Shown: piece after piece, positions 21,651 through 34,700 of the stretch
Layout of the letters: each line of letters starts with the position of its first letter
Numbering within the stretch: position 1 is the first letter of the stretch
Origin: Emydura subglobosa
Lineage: Eukaryota; Chordata; Testudines; Chelidae
Assembly: GCA_007922225.1 (NCBI GenBank)
Contig: ML679958.1
Coordinates: 57,740,838 to 57,804,837, forward strand
DNA length: 64,000 nt
Direction: 5' to 3'
Position numbers and translations under genes: made by a program
The notes under the pieces: model-generated
Database searches by the model: none
What the model was told of the DNA's origin: nothing
The model's input: only the letters and a program-made list of their open reading frames with translations

Positions 21651-23342
21651 CTAGACAAAAAGATAGCATTGTAAGAGGACAGAATAAAAATATATTGTTT
21701 TCACATAGTCTAGTTTGATTTCCATGCAGCTGATAAGGACAATAATTTCAAAATATTTCTGGAATTATTCTTCCCAGAGCAATAAATTATTCCTCATGGC
21801 CCATTTTTGATCATCAAGGGAACATTATTAATGGGCTGAAATGCAAAGAAATTGATGATAGAGGATTCTGCTGTGTTTCTTCTGTTGAATGTTATAAATA
21901 TTCTTGCTGCTGGTTCATGGGGCGGATCTTCAGCAGGTATAAACAGTCATAGGTGCATATGGTAGCAACATGTGCTGAGGATCTGTCTCCATATTTTTTA
22001 CTTACAGTCCTAATGTAATTCTAACATTGCAACAGCAATTTAATCATAAACCCCCATTATGTCCCTTTTTCATGTAAAACAAAAAATAGGAAAAACTGAA
22101 AAAAGCCACAGCAATGAAAAAACCATAGGGAACACAAATTGTTTGTCAGATTGACTTCAGTAGTCACATTTACACAATTTACCTGAAGCCTATTGATATT
22201 ATTTTTGTATCATTTTGAATAAAGATTAATTAAATACAGGAAATAACTGCACAGTCAAGTAAATTGGCTAAGTGCTCTGAAAAATGTGCATGAAAGAGGT
22301 ACGTATGAAGGATAACTTCAGAACTAAACTGCAGTCACCAGCACATAATTTAGCCATGAGCTGGGTTTGTGGGGAGTATTGGACATGAGCAGCTGCTTTT
22401 TCCCCATACAGTTTTGGCCTTGGGGAGACATGTTGTGTATGGACCACGTAGCCATAGCTCAGTTAGGAGAGTTACTGAGGAGTGCTCCAGTTTCCAGCAT
22501 TTGCTTCCACAATAGGAAAAGGCAGAGATTTTCCTCTCAGATGATTTCTCCTCCTTGATATCTCTATACCATTTTGACATGAGGGGCAGGGATAATGATC
22601 AAATTCATTTCAATTTATTTTAAATCAGAAAAATAATTATGCCCTCTTCTGAACTGAATGAAAGTGGGACTCCTGAATTCTTGGCCTGTCTACACTCTCA
22701 ATTCACCCTCTATTCTATTCAACATTACTTTTGACAGCTGCAATTTCTGTGCATGACATAAATAAATAGTCTTGAGATAATGGGAGCAGTCCTAATATTA
22801 CCACACAGGATGGTATCATGAGTCTCATGGTATTTTGGGTTTTGTGTAAAGCCCACGCTTCTGGAGTAATATTATTGTGTAAGAATCACAGCTATCATTT
22901 TTTAAATAGCGAGTTTCTGGCCTTGGTGGTTGCAGAGAAAACATGAAACCTAAAGCCTCAAAAATCAGAAGGCAAATGAAAAGACCCCCAAATGTATTAT
23001 TTTTTTAAGGAAAATCTCATGATATTTAAGCCAAACTCTTGATTCTTAGAACCCTGATTCATGATTTTTTTTAATGCATAGCTTTGTTGGTTCTGCAGCC
23101 CTGAGAAATCCCCCGAAAGCCTGAGCTTTGGGACAAAAACCTGAAGTTAAACAGATCTGTTCCACAGTGTGCGAGATTCACAGTCCTTCTGTGTGGCCTT
23201 TGCTCTCGAGTGGCTGTGTGCAGTGGAAATGTGACGTGTTTTGGGCCTTTTGCAGCCAGGGGGTACCCACCAAGTTTGACTCAGGGTTAGTTCAAATATA
23301 GAAATCATCCAGTAAGTGCTTAACATCAGTTAGTATTGCCCT

Positions 23343-23481
23343 CAGAGGTGGTGCTAGCCCATTGAGGGCCCTAAGCAGGAATACTTTGCCCACTCCCACA
23401 CACACAGCACATAGGGGTCCCCTTGAGCTGCTCAGGCCCCTAAGCAATTGCTTAGTCTGCTTATGCCTAGTGCCGGCTCTG
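23343..23481. mobile_element. hAT-like MITE, 139 bp
   Basis: The left end 'cagaggtggtgctag' and the inverted right end 'cagagccggcactag' form imperfect 15-bp terminal repeats with the CAGAG start of hAT elements. The flanking 8-mers 'attgccct' and 'attgttgt' match at only 5 positions, so the target duplication is weak support. Confidence 0.55.
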
Positions 23482-24341
23482 ATTGTTGTGGGGAAAGGTT
23501 TTGTGAGAGCCCCTCTGAGGAGAGGAACATGTTAGGAAGCCATGGTCTAGTGTATGAATTAGAGTCAACCCTTTCCTGGCCCCAAATTCACCAGAGAGTG
23601 GGGGAGGGTCTAGAGATTGTGGCATTAAAAATAAACCTGCAAACAAAGAAAAGGGAGAGGGGATTCACCCTGCAGTGCCACAAACAACCCCTGTGCACCT
23701 GGGGGAGAGGAGAGAGGACAAATGAAACTGCTGCAGGCTCCCCCTCAGCATCACACAGCCCCAGAGCAGGGCCTACTGACTGCTCCTGAAACCTGTGGCG
23801 GCCCACCTCACCCTGCTATGGCGAGGGAGTGTCTCCAAAGTGGGGCGAAATGAGAGAGAAGAAAATGGATACAGCAGAAGGGGGCGTCTGTGCAGGAGAA
23901 GTGACAGGGAGACAAGGAGGTGAAGGGGCTGTGCCAGCAAACAAGGACGGAAAGGGGAAAGGAAAGCCGAATTAAAACATGAAGTGTCTGCAAAGGAGGA
24001 AAAGGGATGTGCAAGAGTTAAAACACAAGTTAAAGATGGAGTGCGGGGGCAGTGGAGAGGAAAAATAAAGGGAGGGAGCAGCTTCTCAAGGCAGAAGGAT
24101 ATGAACAGCTACAGGACCCTTCTGCAAGCCTTAACCTAAGGGCAAGGCTGGCCCATCAGGACACAGGTGGGGCCCTGAACAGCATGTTCACTGGGGCCCC
24201 ACCCTCTCCCATGGCACTTTATTCACTCAGATGTGTTGTGGGCCATCCTGAGCTCAGGGCCCTGGTACAATTGCCCCCCCTTCCCCTCTCCTCTCTCCAG
24301 CTCAGCGTAGTGACCTGTGCCCTAGAAGGCAACTGTAACTT

Positions 24342-24633
24342 AGGGTACCTCTGCACTTGGAGCCGGAGATGTAGATTCCAGTTCAAGGAGACATACCCAC
24401 GCAAGCTCCAATTGAGCTCTCACACTAAAAACAGAAGTGTACCTAGAGTGGCCAGAGGGTCCAGCAGCTCCAAATACATACGAGTATCTAGGATGGGACT
24501 GGACTCAGGGTGGCTATTCCCTCCTGCTTTACAGTTTAATTTTAGTACACTAGTTCGATCAGAGCTAGTGGGGGCATGTTTCCTCAAGCTGGATGTTACA
24601 TCTGCAGCTCAAAGCGTAGCCATACCCTCAGTC
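24342..24633. mobile_element. Palindromic MITE, about 290 bp
   Basis: The left end 'gggtacctctgcacttgga' pairs imperfectly with the inverted right end 'gggtatggctacgctttgag'. Internal 'gagctctcacactaaaaaca' and 'tagtacactagttcgatcag' then 'agctag' also mirror each other loosely. Flanks TTA and TCA suggest a 3-bp target duplication, mutated. The 213-codon ORF crossing it is not a gene. Confidence 0.55.
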
Positions 24634-26439
24634 AAGCTAGGTCAGGGTTCTCTAAGTTACCCAAGGGGCTTCTCAAATCCCCAAAACACCTAGGCTCAGG
24701 AGGGCACAAAGGTGTATTAAAGCCATCTTAGCTCACCCCGAACTCCTACCCCACCCTCTGGGCTTCAAGTCTTGTGCTACATCTCTTGAAGAGGGCAAGT
24801 TATCAGTCGGAGTGAAAGCAGCACCTGGGCCCAAGTCTAAACTCCCAGCTGGGTCAGCTAGCTGAGGTTTAAAGCACCACTAAACTTGGGTGAGGGGTTT
24901 TGTGTGTGGATGAGAGTGGGATTAGTGGCAACATCTGAGGAAGAGCCCAAGTTAACTCTGCAGAGAAGACATGCACACTGGGACAGCCAGGGCCCAAGCA
25001 TAATTTTTTTGGGCCCAGTACAGACTTGTAATATGGGCCCCCGCCCACACACATACCACAATACCTCATCCCACAATCTCGTGAGCCATGACATTTTTTT
25101 TCCTCATGGTAATGGGGCTTGCAGCCTGGGTCGGGCCCCCCAGGGCCTCCAGGCCCCAGTAAAGTGTACCCTTTCCCCACCGCATGTAGGGGTCCTGTGG
25201 ACAGCATAGAATCTCACCTTGCCTATCTATAAACTTCTGTGAAGTGTGGATTTAGAGGAACATTTCTGTTTCTGTTTTTTAACAAATAGGTTTATGTATT
25301 TCTAATTTTAAATGACTTATTAATTAGGCTTTCCCCACTGCCAGTAATAAGCAAGGTTGTTCATTTGCGAAACAAAAAATGAAAAAGGTCATGCTTTTGT
25401 CATTGCAAATGGTTTATATCCCTACAATTTTTATCCTACTTAATTTAACTGATGTTAATATCTGTATAAATGTCTAATTTAAAAAAAATCTTGCTAAGCT
25501 TTTTGATTCCATGTTGCCTTGTAGTAACAAGTTCCTTAGCTTAACTAATTCCTTGCATTAAAATGTGATTTTTTCAAATCAGTTTTAAAATTTGATGGCA
25601 TTCATTGAAAATTGGTGAGAATATCAGTTTCATTGGCTTCTCCTTGATCTTAGATAATGAAAGAGGATAAGTAGGAGGACTTGATTTTCCTTCCCAATGC
25701 CATTCATTATTTTATACACTAATACTAAGTTCTCTGTTACTCTTCTCCTCCTCAGATTAAATACAATATTTTAGGTGGTGAGGTAATATTAATTAATATC
25801 ATGTCATAATATTTTCAGCATTATTTTGTATTCCAGTCTTGCTATTTCCTAACATTTTGTTTGACTTTTTTGCTGCACTCTCACCAGATGTTACCAGAGT
25901 GTTTTCTACTTTTTTTCATAGGTTTATTTTCAAGTACCATATGCTATGTAATTTGCTGTGATCAGCATGACATAAAACACTAATAAAAAAATGTATTCAC
26001 TATCATTTGATGTTCACTGCAAACTCTGATGCAAAACCAAACAGCTAGAAATGGCTTATTCTTGTGGCCGTGCCAATATACCACTAAAACTTTCTGAAGG
26101 GCTCAAAGGAAATACTGGCTCCCAGGCAAATGAAAAAGCACTTCCTGTTTTTAGTGGTGCCTTTTAAAAAATATTTTATGTGTGTCAGTGCCTCTAAGGC
26201 AGATCCTTCCTCATCTCTGTCCCTGTGTCTCTTGCTCTGTTTGGATAATTTTGAGTTAACTTTCTGTAGCTGTTCTCTTGATTTATTGCCAAACCTCTCT
26301 GGAGACCTGGGAGTTACCCTACAGCAGAGAGGACTCCTTTATTTTCTGTGCTGCCTTTCCTTCATTTCATGTATTTATTTTCTTATTTTAGGCTCCAGAT
26401 ATTTCTGAGGCTATGTGAAGCTGCATGTACAAGAACAGG

Positions 26440-26620
26440 TTACTCACAGATGCACATATCATTACAGCAAGTTGTTTGCTGTCCACAATTGGTACGGTAA
26501 GGTTAACAATGCTTCCGGGTTTTGTATTAGCCTAAGAATTAATCACGTTAGTGACTTTGAGAACGTTTGGGATTTCCTGTATACAGCGACAGCAGCAACT
26601 CAGGGCCTCAGGCAGAGGAA
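26440..26620. promoter_or_regulatory. Weak candidate for the divergent promoter
   Basis: This interval has several CpGs in an otherwise CpG-poor region, an ETS-like CTTCCGGG, and a donor-like 'tacggtaagg' on the plus strand. Its position between the two divergent genes fits, but no TATA box, initiator or clear island is seen. This is inference only. Confidence 0.2.
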
Positions 26621-26905
26621 AGGCACATTTTCCCTATTCATGTCTCACCTGAAAGGGGAATTTCCATCTTGCACAAATCAACTGCAGGGCTTGCAATTAT
26701 GCAGATATATAAGGCTCATATCAGTATGTGCGTATTTTGTATGATCTAAAAGGATCGTCCATGTCTGTAAGTAAATACCTGCCTTTAGGTCTTTGAGCTT
26801 ATATTTCTTTATAGAAACTGTATGTATTTTGTATTTTGTAATTGTAAATGCAACTTCTGGCTCTTTTACCACACATAAATATTCCTAAATTAAGAGTGGT
26901 TTCTA

Positions 26906-27088
26906 CATTTCCATGGCTTTGTGCTTGTTGGTAGACAGTGATTTATTAGAAGTGTTAGTGTGGTAGAAGTCTAAACACTCTCTGAACTTCTTCTGAAGTT
27001 GATGCATATCTTCACTTTTCTGTAATCTAACATAATATGTTAAATACTTTCTGGCTTTTTTATCCATTTTCAAAACTGTGCATACCTC
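26906..27088 (-). other. Orphan exon-like ORF, unidentified
   Basis: On the minus strand a pyrimidine-rich 'ttattttcttttttgaaatg' then 'tag' acceptor-like sequence opens into about 61 codons ending in TAG. The product is charged and helical (KKARKYLTYYVRLQKSED, QKKFRECLDFYH), unlike a composition-driven ORF. I do not recognise it. It could be an exon of an unknown gene, a pseudogene fragment or chance. Confidence 0.3.
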
Positions 27089-28129
27089 TCTACATTTCAA
27101 AAAAGAAAATAAGGATGATAGATAAGATCAAAAGTAGGTCAATGTGAGGAAAGTGATAGTTCTTGCTTGTCCAAAACTGGGAATATATTCATCTTATTTT
27201 CATTTTCAGATTTCAGTTTAATTTTTTTGGTAAGTTTTCTTCATGATATTTTTCTATTCTGACCTAGCTTTTTTACCACTTGTGTTTTTTTCCTTTAATG
27301 TTTCTTTTCTCTCTTCTTATCTTATCTGTCCCCACCATTATTTTCCCTCTTTGATCCTCTGTTCCCTTCATTTTATTCTTCCTTGTTTTTCTGGAAATGG
27401 GTATGTTTAAGCAACAGGGATATTTTGGAGATCAGCACAGGTCTTGAGGATCTAGGGCAGCTGGACCATGAGGTCCTATTTCCATGAAGCGCTAATAGGC
27501 AGAGGACCTGTGTCTAGGAATTGTGTCAGAAAGGCAAAGGAACGAGACAGTACTGGAGCTTACTCAGACTAAGGGAAACTTTAGAGTACACAAATCCAGC
27601 ATGAGACCCAAATACAGCAATTGGGTGAGTGTTCAGCAGGGGGAGTTCAGCAAGGACTGTGGCACACCAGCTTTGCATAAGGTGACAATGAATGTCCTTC
27701 ATTTGGCATTTGGATTGGGAACCCTCAGGTTCCAGTGTCCACCAGAGCACAGACTTAATGGAGAGGCACCACACTTCATCATGGAGCTGGATCTCAAGTT
27801 CACCTTAGAAGCTGTATTTGAGAGGACAGGAGCCCAGGTTGTTAAAATGCATATGTGAAAACCAGATTATATTGTGGGCCATACTCTTAACATCTCAAAT
27901 CTGGAGAAAGGCAAAAATAATACAGTAGGGAGATTTAAACAAAATCAGAACAATTCCCATCTATTTTAGTTTCCTTTTGTTCTGAACACTGGATGCAGTG
28001 AAAAATATATTTGAAATTACATTACTTTTCAGTATGTTAATTTGTCTAACCACTAAAAAACAAATGGACCCTTTTAATAAATTGAAACTTTGCTTACATA
28101 GACTAATAATGTTATCTTTTTCTTTGAAG

Positions 28130-28180
28130 GCTTTTTATTCAATATCTGATCACTTTAGGACTCCTTAAATCATCTAGAAT
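28130..28180 (+). other. LACC1: LACC1 5' UTR segment of exon 2
   Basis: A polypyrimidine tract and AG ('gttatctttttctttgaag') end at 28129, suggesting that the exon starts at 28130 with about 51 bases of 5' UTR before the ATG. A second AG at about 28163 is an alternative. Confidence 0.5.
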
Positions 28181-28754
28181 ATGGCAGAAGCAGTATTGAT
28201 TGACCTGTTCACCCTACAAATGAACTCACAAAACAACGGCATTCAGAAGTTACTGTGTAGCACACTAGAATCTATTGAAAAACGCTACCCTATCAGTGCT
28301 CCATTTGTTTACATAATGTGCTATCAAACTCCGAGAAACAAAAGGAGTAGCAAACAAGATTCGTTACTTAACGTAATCAATGGTTTTCAGATTCTGAAGA
28401 AAGGAATTGAGGTTGTATGCATGACAAGTACAGCTGCTGCCTTGTACACCGTTAAAGAAAAACTAGATGAAAAGGATTTAAGCATCATAAAAATAATTTT
28501 ACCAGTACAAAGGAAAGCCTTGATGAAAGTGTTTATAGACCACCTATTCACCGCTGTTTACCAGTTTGAATTTGAGGATTTATGGCTGGATTGTGAAGGA
28601 AACAACCTCCAACAAATAGCTGAACCTCAGAGTGACATACAAATGCTTTCTGCCCAGGAGATGGAACTCATCAAAAGTGAAATTCAGACATACTTGGAAA
28701 GTCTGCCAGGCCTGAATGGGGAGCTTACCATTCTAAAATCTTCCTTGATCCCAG
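28181..28754 (+). CDS. LACC1: LACC1 coding exon 1
   Basis: It starts [10 protein letters not shown], identical to the known N-terminus, and encodes 191 residues plus one base, ending SSLIP at donor GTAAAC. The reading frame continues into the intron for about 32 codons without meaning. Confidence 0.95.
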
Positions 28755-31700
28755 GTAAACAGGAAAACAGATTTTGGGGATTTTTGAAATCAATTTTATT
28801 TGGTTTTCAGTTTATGGATTCTGCAGCTTCAGGGCTTAGCAATATGAGGTGAGACTTTCACCCCCAAAATGTCTCTCTCTAGTGCTGTGATAGCTCTATA
28901 GTCAGCCTGGGGAGAAGTCCCCAGGGCAGACCACACAGGAGAGCCACAGACTGCCCTATGCGGACGCCCTTGTAAGTCCTGGCACAAAAGGTAGGCCTGT
29001 AGCACTCTGCGGGATTCTGACTGGCACTGCTGAATAACTTAGATGAGTCCCACAGGCTGCCTAAATCACACTGGAGCAGTCCAGAATTGGAAAGAGCAAA
29101 GGTGGCTTAAAGAATGGCACGACATAGGGTGAGATTCTATCTGTTCAGTGTTTGTACTGATGCAGAAAACATAGACACCATCTCAGCTGATGGGATCAGT
29201 AGCAATGATTCTTATGGGGAAGAAACAAGAAAAAAATAACCTCTCTCTCTGAGTGGGGCCTTAGAGCACATTGCTTCCCCTCAATCTAACTCCTCTCCAT
29301 CTGAGTGCTTGTGGACTCTAAGCAGCCAGACAAGGTCTGTGTCCTGTGTTGAAGTTCTGGGTAGGAGGGATGCACCCGACAGTTCAGATAAAAACAACCT
29401 ACTTACTTCATATTCCAACTTATTAAAATGACACTCCCCAAATCAAAGAACTGAATTGCTGGAAAATCTCTATCTGGCTACGTCATGTATCTGTTCAGGT
29501 GGTGAAGGTAACAAATATGAACTGCTGGAACTAGCTTCAAAACCACACCCACTATATGCCTTAGTCAGTCAGAAAATCAGTTATACCTTACAGTAGTGGT
29601 TCAAAGACTTACTACCTCTATTTCCTTTATGTGCATTATTCCCAGATCAAGAAGAAGAAACTGATTTTTCAACTTGAGTCGTCCTGGAATTCTTCTATCA
29701 TAGGGGGCAGGAGGAAAGAGAGGATTTGGTTGCAAAGACTGCACAGGAATTCTTTGTTCAGGGTGCCTGGTGCCTCTCTCTTGTGCGTGTGTATGGGCAC
29801 ACACACTTTGTAATTCTCGTAGGCTATCTAGCTCACAGATACAGGCCTCGTCTTCTCCTAAAACTTAGGTCGACCTGGCTACATCACTCACGGGTGTGAA
29901 AAATTCACACCCCCTAAGAAACATAGTTAAACTGACTTAAGCCCTGGTATAGACACTATTAGATGGATGGATGAATTCTTCTATTGACTTAGCTAGCACC
30001 TCTCAAGGGGGTGGATTAACTACAGTGATAGAAAAACTCCATGTGTCACTGTAGCAAGTATAGCACTGCAGTGACACATCTGCAGCGCCCTAGCTGTGCA
30101 GCTGTAGTGTAGACATACCCACAGCCTCTGCTGCACATTGTCACCACACAGTTCTTTATAAGTCCTGGTCTAGATGAAGCAATCATGGGATGGATTTTTA
30201 TTACAGCATAGGAAGTGGGTCTTCCTGCACATATACACCCAGGAGAGGATGGGGTCCGCACGTCTTAAGCCAGCAGTTCCTTAAAGATTTTCAGTGGAGG
30301 GAAAAGCCATTTGCCCAAAGGTCCTTTGCCCTGCACTGCTGCTCAGGTCCTCACCCAGGCTTCTGTGGTCCCTGAACAGTATTTCACCTGTTGGAGCTGT
30401 CTGCCAGGGACCCCTCCACTGCAAGTGCTGCCACAAGTCTTTTTGGGGAAGGAGTTACTAGAGACTTGGACTGCAGTAATTTGCTTGGGTTTACCCTACA
30501 AGTTTGGAAAGGGTGCTGTTAGATCCAGCAGAAAGCCTGCTGCCTCCCACCCCTTTACCTGGAGCTCTGTGGAGTCCTGGGGTAACATGGTGACAGGGAA
30601 TATGCCCCTGTCCTAGCTCTTCCTCACTTAATGCTTTACCCTGGAATGGTTCTTCTCACTTGCTCTCACAGGAGAACAGAGCGTGGGATCCTTGTTTATA
30701 AAGATTATCAAACTGATTGGTTGACACCAATTCCATTTGGCAGAACCCGGTATAATTTTCAGGTTTCTCATTTGTTTCAAACAATTCTTTCTCCTTATCA
30801 GGTCACGTCTTCCTACATGGGTTCACCACGAGGACAGGTGGGATCTCCTATATACCAACTCTCAGCTCCTTCAATCTCTTCAGCAGTTCCAAGCGGAGAG
30901 ATCCAAAGGCTGTGGTTAAAGAAAACCTACGCAGGTTAGCTACTGCTGCAGGTTTTGACCCAGAGACATTTCACAGTGTGAAGGTACGGTGTAAGACAGC
31001 AATGGGTTCCTATATTAACTAATCAGAGCTTGCTCTGTGTATCAGTGAAAGTTTTATTTTATTTAACTGTATACATTAGTCATCTTTCCCAGCAAGAGAT
31101 TGTAAGTGGTAGAACTTAACTTTTTAAGACAGTTATTGTGACAATTTATCCTGGTGAAACTGTCATCACAGCTGTCAACACACTTGGTACAAAGACAAAT
31201 GTAAGGTGCTACAATTAAGGAAGAAAAAACCAAATGCACAAATACAGAATGGGGGATAACTGGGAGTTGTGGTGGATCACAACATCAACATTAGTCAGCA
31301 ATGCGACGCTGTTGCAAAAAAAGCAAATGAAATTTTAGGTTGTATTTAACAGAGGCATAGCATGCAAGTCACAGGAGGTGATAGTACCACTCTGCTTGGT
31401 GCTGGTTAGGTCTCAGCTGGAGTACTGTGTCCAATTTTGGTCACCATATATATATAGAAAGGATGTAGAGAAACTGGAAAGGATCCAGAAGCAAGCAACA
31501 AAGATGATCAAAGGGATGGAATGCAAGCCATATGCACAAAGGTTGAAGGAACTAGCTATGTGTAATTTGGCAAAGAGAAGATTAGGGGGTGATATGATAG
31601 CGGTCTTCAAATACTTGAAAGACTGCTATAAAAAACATGGAGAAAAGTTGTTCTGTCTTGCCACAAAGGGCAGGACAAGAGGCAATGGGTTCAAACCAGC

Positions 31701-34700
31701 CTATAGCTGATTTAGATTAAATTTCAAGAAAAACTTCCTAACTATAGGAACAGTAGGACAATGGAACAGACTGCCTCAGAAAGTTGAGAAAGCTCCTTCA
31801 CTGTAGGTTTTTAAAAAGAGGCTTGGTAGCCATTTGTCTTGGATGGTTTAGACACAACCAATCCTGCACCTTGCCAGAGGGTTAGATTAGATGACCCTGC
31901 GGTCCCTTCTAGCCCTATGATTCTACTATATAGAAAGGAAGACTCAGTCCCTCTCCCAAGAAGTTGGTTCTAATAGATCATACCATTAGTTCAGTGACAT
32001 AATACAATGTAGAACCAGATAACAATCCAAAATCAAAATGATACAGGTATATTTTTATTTAAAAAATGCATTTTTTTGAGTGTTTTAAGGAGGGATCTGA
32101 AGGGAAAGAAAGTGGTTGTTGAACAAGAATAGGGATGGAGTTCTAAACATAAGGGTTGGTCTGAAAAGGGTGTGAATGAGAGAGTTGGAGAAAAGGCATT
32201 CAGTAAGTATGAATTAATGGGATTTTTTTTCCCTCTCCATTTCCTTATGACTGTGCTTTATCTGTCTTTGTACTGACAGGTCAATCATGCCAGTGATGTT
32301 TGGATTATGGGAAAGCCCCAGCCTGACAGCTATGATGGAATAGTAACGAATCAGAAAGGTGTTACAATAGCAGCTCCCGGCGCTGACTGCATACCTGTGC
32401 TTTTCGCTGATCCTGTCAAAAAAGCATGTGGAGCTGCTCATTCAGGTAGTAGGGCATCTAGTATTCAGTTCACATGATCAAAATAATATAATGCTAGAGA
32501 TTAGTGGGAATGGATCCCTTGAAAGGTAAACGGGGTTAATAATCAACTAGTAAGGTTGGGCTAGGTGAGAGAGTTAGTGAAGGATTACATAGCATTGGAT
32601 TCAGCCCTTAACTCTTCCTTTCCAGGCTTCCTAACAGAGTTCTTTTTAAAACATGTAGAATTCTGCTGAAGAGCATGTCATGGTTTGGGAGTTAGCTGGA
32701 CACCAGTGAAACACACTTGCAACTTTAACTGTTTCTAACAAGGTTTGTGTTTGTGGATTGCCCGGTTTTTGGTGCACGCATAAAATGTTTCAATCAGCTT
32801 GTGCTGCAGTCATGGATCTAACCACTCTTAAGAGGCCCATCCAAGTGGAGTTCCCCTCCTGCAGGCTTTAGCAATTATCTAGGAAGGTTGTATGTTTGCA
32901 GGGGTAGGGAGCTATACCTAACAGGGAGATGGTATAAGTATGGAGTAGTGAGTGGTGATGGGAATGAAGTGGGGGAAGGAAGGCTTTTATCCTCACTGAA
33001 AATGTTGAGGTTGAAGTTTTATGTCTAGAAATGTTAAGCGTTAGAAGTTTAACATGGCTAAGAGTCGCTTCATTGCTCTGTCCCTTTTTATGTCCCTCCT
33101 CAGTTACTTGCTTCCCCCCTTCCCTGACCCCCAAGCTGCTATACCCCATCTATTCTCTGCCAGTCTCCTGTGCCCTCTCCATGCACTGCCTCTGTCTGTT
33201 TCACCCTCTGTGATGGATCCCCGGGGTACAACCTGGAACTGTGGGACCGCAGTGCCCCCATTACTTTCCAATCTGGACTGTCTCCTATAACTCTGTGCTA
33301 GTGACAGGCAGCAGCCCCGCCCCTCACAGGTGTTGTGATCATTCAGCCCACAACATGCAGGGACACACCCAGCTAAGTTGCATGAATGCTCTCTAAGTCA
33401 CTCATACAGAGGGAGACACCAGCAAATTCCCTTTTCCCCCCAGCCTTGTACCCCAAAAATGCACTGTTTTACACTGCTCAAGACTGTCTCTTGAACAATG
33501 CAAGTTCATTAATTAGTTCGCCACTTCGTCAAAGTATAGTGGATGTGCACCAGCCTTTGCAATCTGAGCTGATTCCCCAAACACTTTAGACAAACTCACT
33601 GGTAAGGATAAAACATTAAAATAAGTTTATTAATTACAGAAAAATAGATTTGAAGTGGTTATAAGTGTTAGACATAAAAGTCAAAGTTGGCTACTTAAGA
33701 AATAAAAGGAAAATTCCAGTCTAAATTCTAAACTTTATCAGACTAAGCAATATTTGAATCAAGCAGTTTTTCTCATCCCACTGGACATTGTAAGCAGTTC
33801 ACAGTTCTTAATACACAGGCTGAATTCCTTGCTCAACCTGGGACTAATCTCTCCAGTTCAAAGTCTTTTTCTCCAAACGTTCTCATTGGCTTCAGAATAG
33901 GTGGGTAAGGAGTGAGGTTCTGGGCTCATGTCACAGTCTCCAATTTATACCCCGCAATCCAAGAGCATGGAAAGATACAGTTTCAAACATGGAGTGATGT
34001 TCTATGTCTCCTGCTGAGTCACTGGGTTAAGCAATCCCCATTGTATGGAGCTCATGCTTTTATTGAATTGTAAATCCATTGTTTATGATTACCCTGCCGA
34101 TTGATGGCTGGTGATGGTCACCTAACACCCTTCTGGGTGCAGGTCACTTTTTTGTTGCCACTGGAGAGCTGGCTGTGAGTGTCTCCCAGACTCACAACAT
34201 ATTTCAATAACAACCATATAACAAAATCTCATAACTCCATATACAAGGATGATATGCACATTTTGACAGAACAAGGAGTTTCAATAAATCATGACTTTTC
34301 ATATGATACCTTCCAAGGCATTCTTTGTACAAAATATCATAACCATATACAAGTGGTGAATATGGCGATTACATGGTGCTGCTTTGAGGTACAGTGCATC
34401 ACATCCTCCAGTTCCAAAACCAGGTAATGTGTCACCAATCTCCTCTGCTTAATCCACATGCCTTGCATTCCATCATGTCCCTTCCCAGGCTCCTGATCAG
34501 ACAAAACATTTTCTCTCCTCCATCTCCATCCCCCCACATCCCCAAATCCATGCCTTGGAGTCAGTAACAGGTCAAATGTTTATAAACATTTAAAAATAGC
34601 ATTAAACCTTGCTCTGTATACCTCTAAATACAGATCCAAACTATAGCCATGGGTCACAAAAACAGAGGGAGAAAAAAAGAAATAAAATACCTTAGTCTCT

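Larger units (their letters stand above)
21651..28129. other. Intergenic/5' region shared by CCDC122 and LACC1
   Basis: The non-coding first exons and promoters of both genes are expected here. It contains MITE-type repeats at 23343 and 24342, diverged GGGCCC-rich repeat pieces (24120-24330, 24975-25215), and a purine-rich stretch (23800-24070). No strong CpG island is visible. A CTTCCGGG motif near 26514 is the best promoter-like hint. Confidence 0.5.

Noticed and set aside
24052..24693. 213-codon plus-strand ORF
   Set aside because: It crosses a purine-rich stretch, a GGGCCC-rich repeat piece and a MITE; no protein features.
27523..27858. 111-codon plus-strand ORF upstream of LACC1
   Set aside because: The composition is unremarkable, no splice donor joins it to LACC1 in frame, and LACC1 has its own conserved initiator at 28181.
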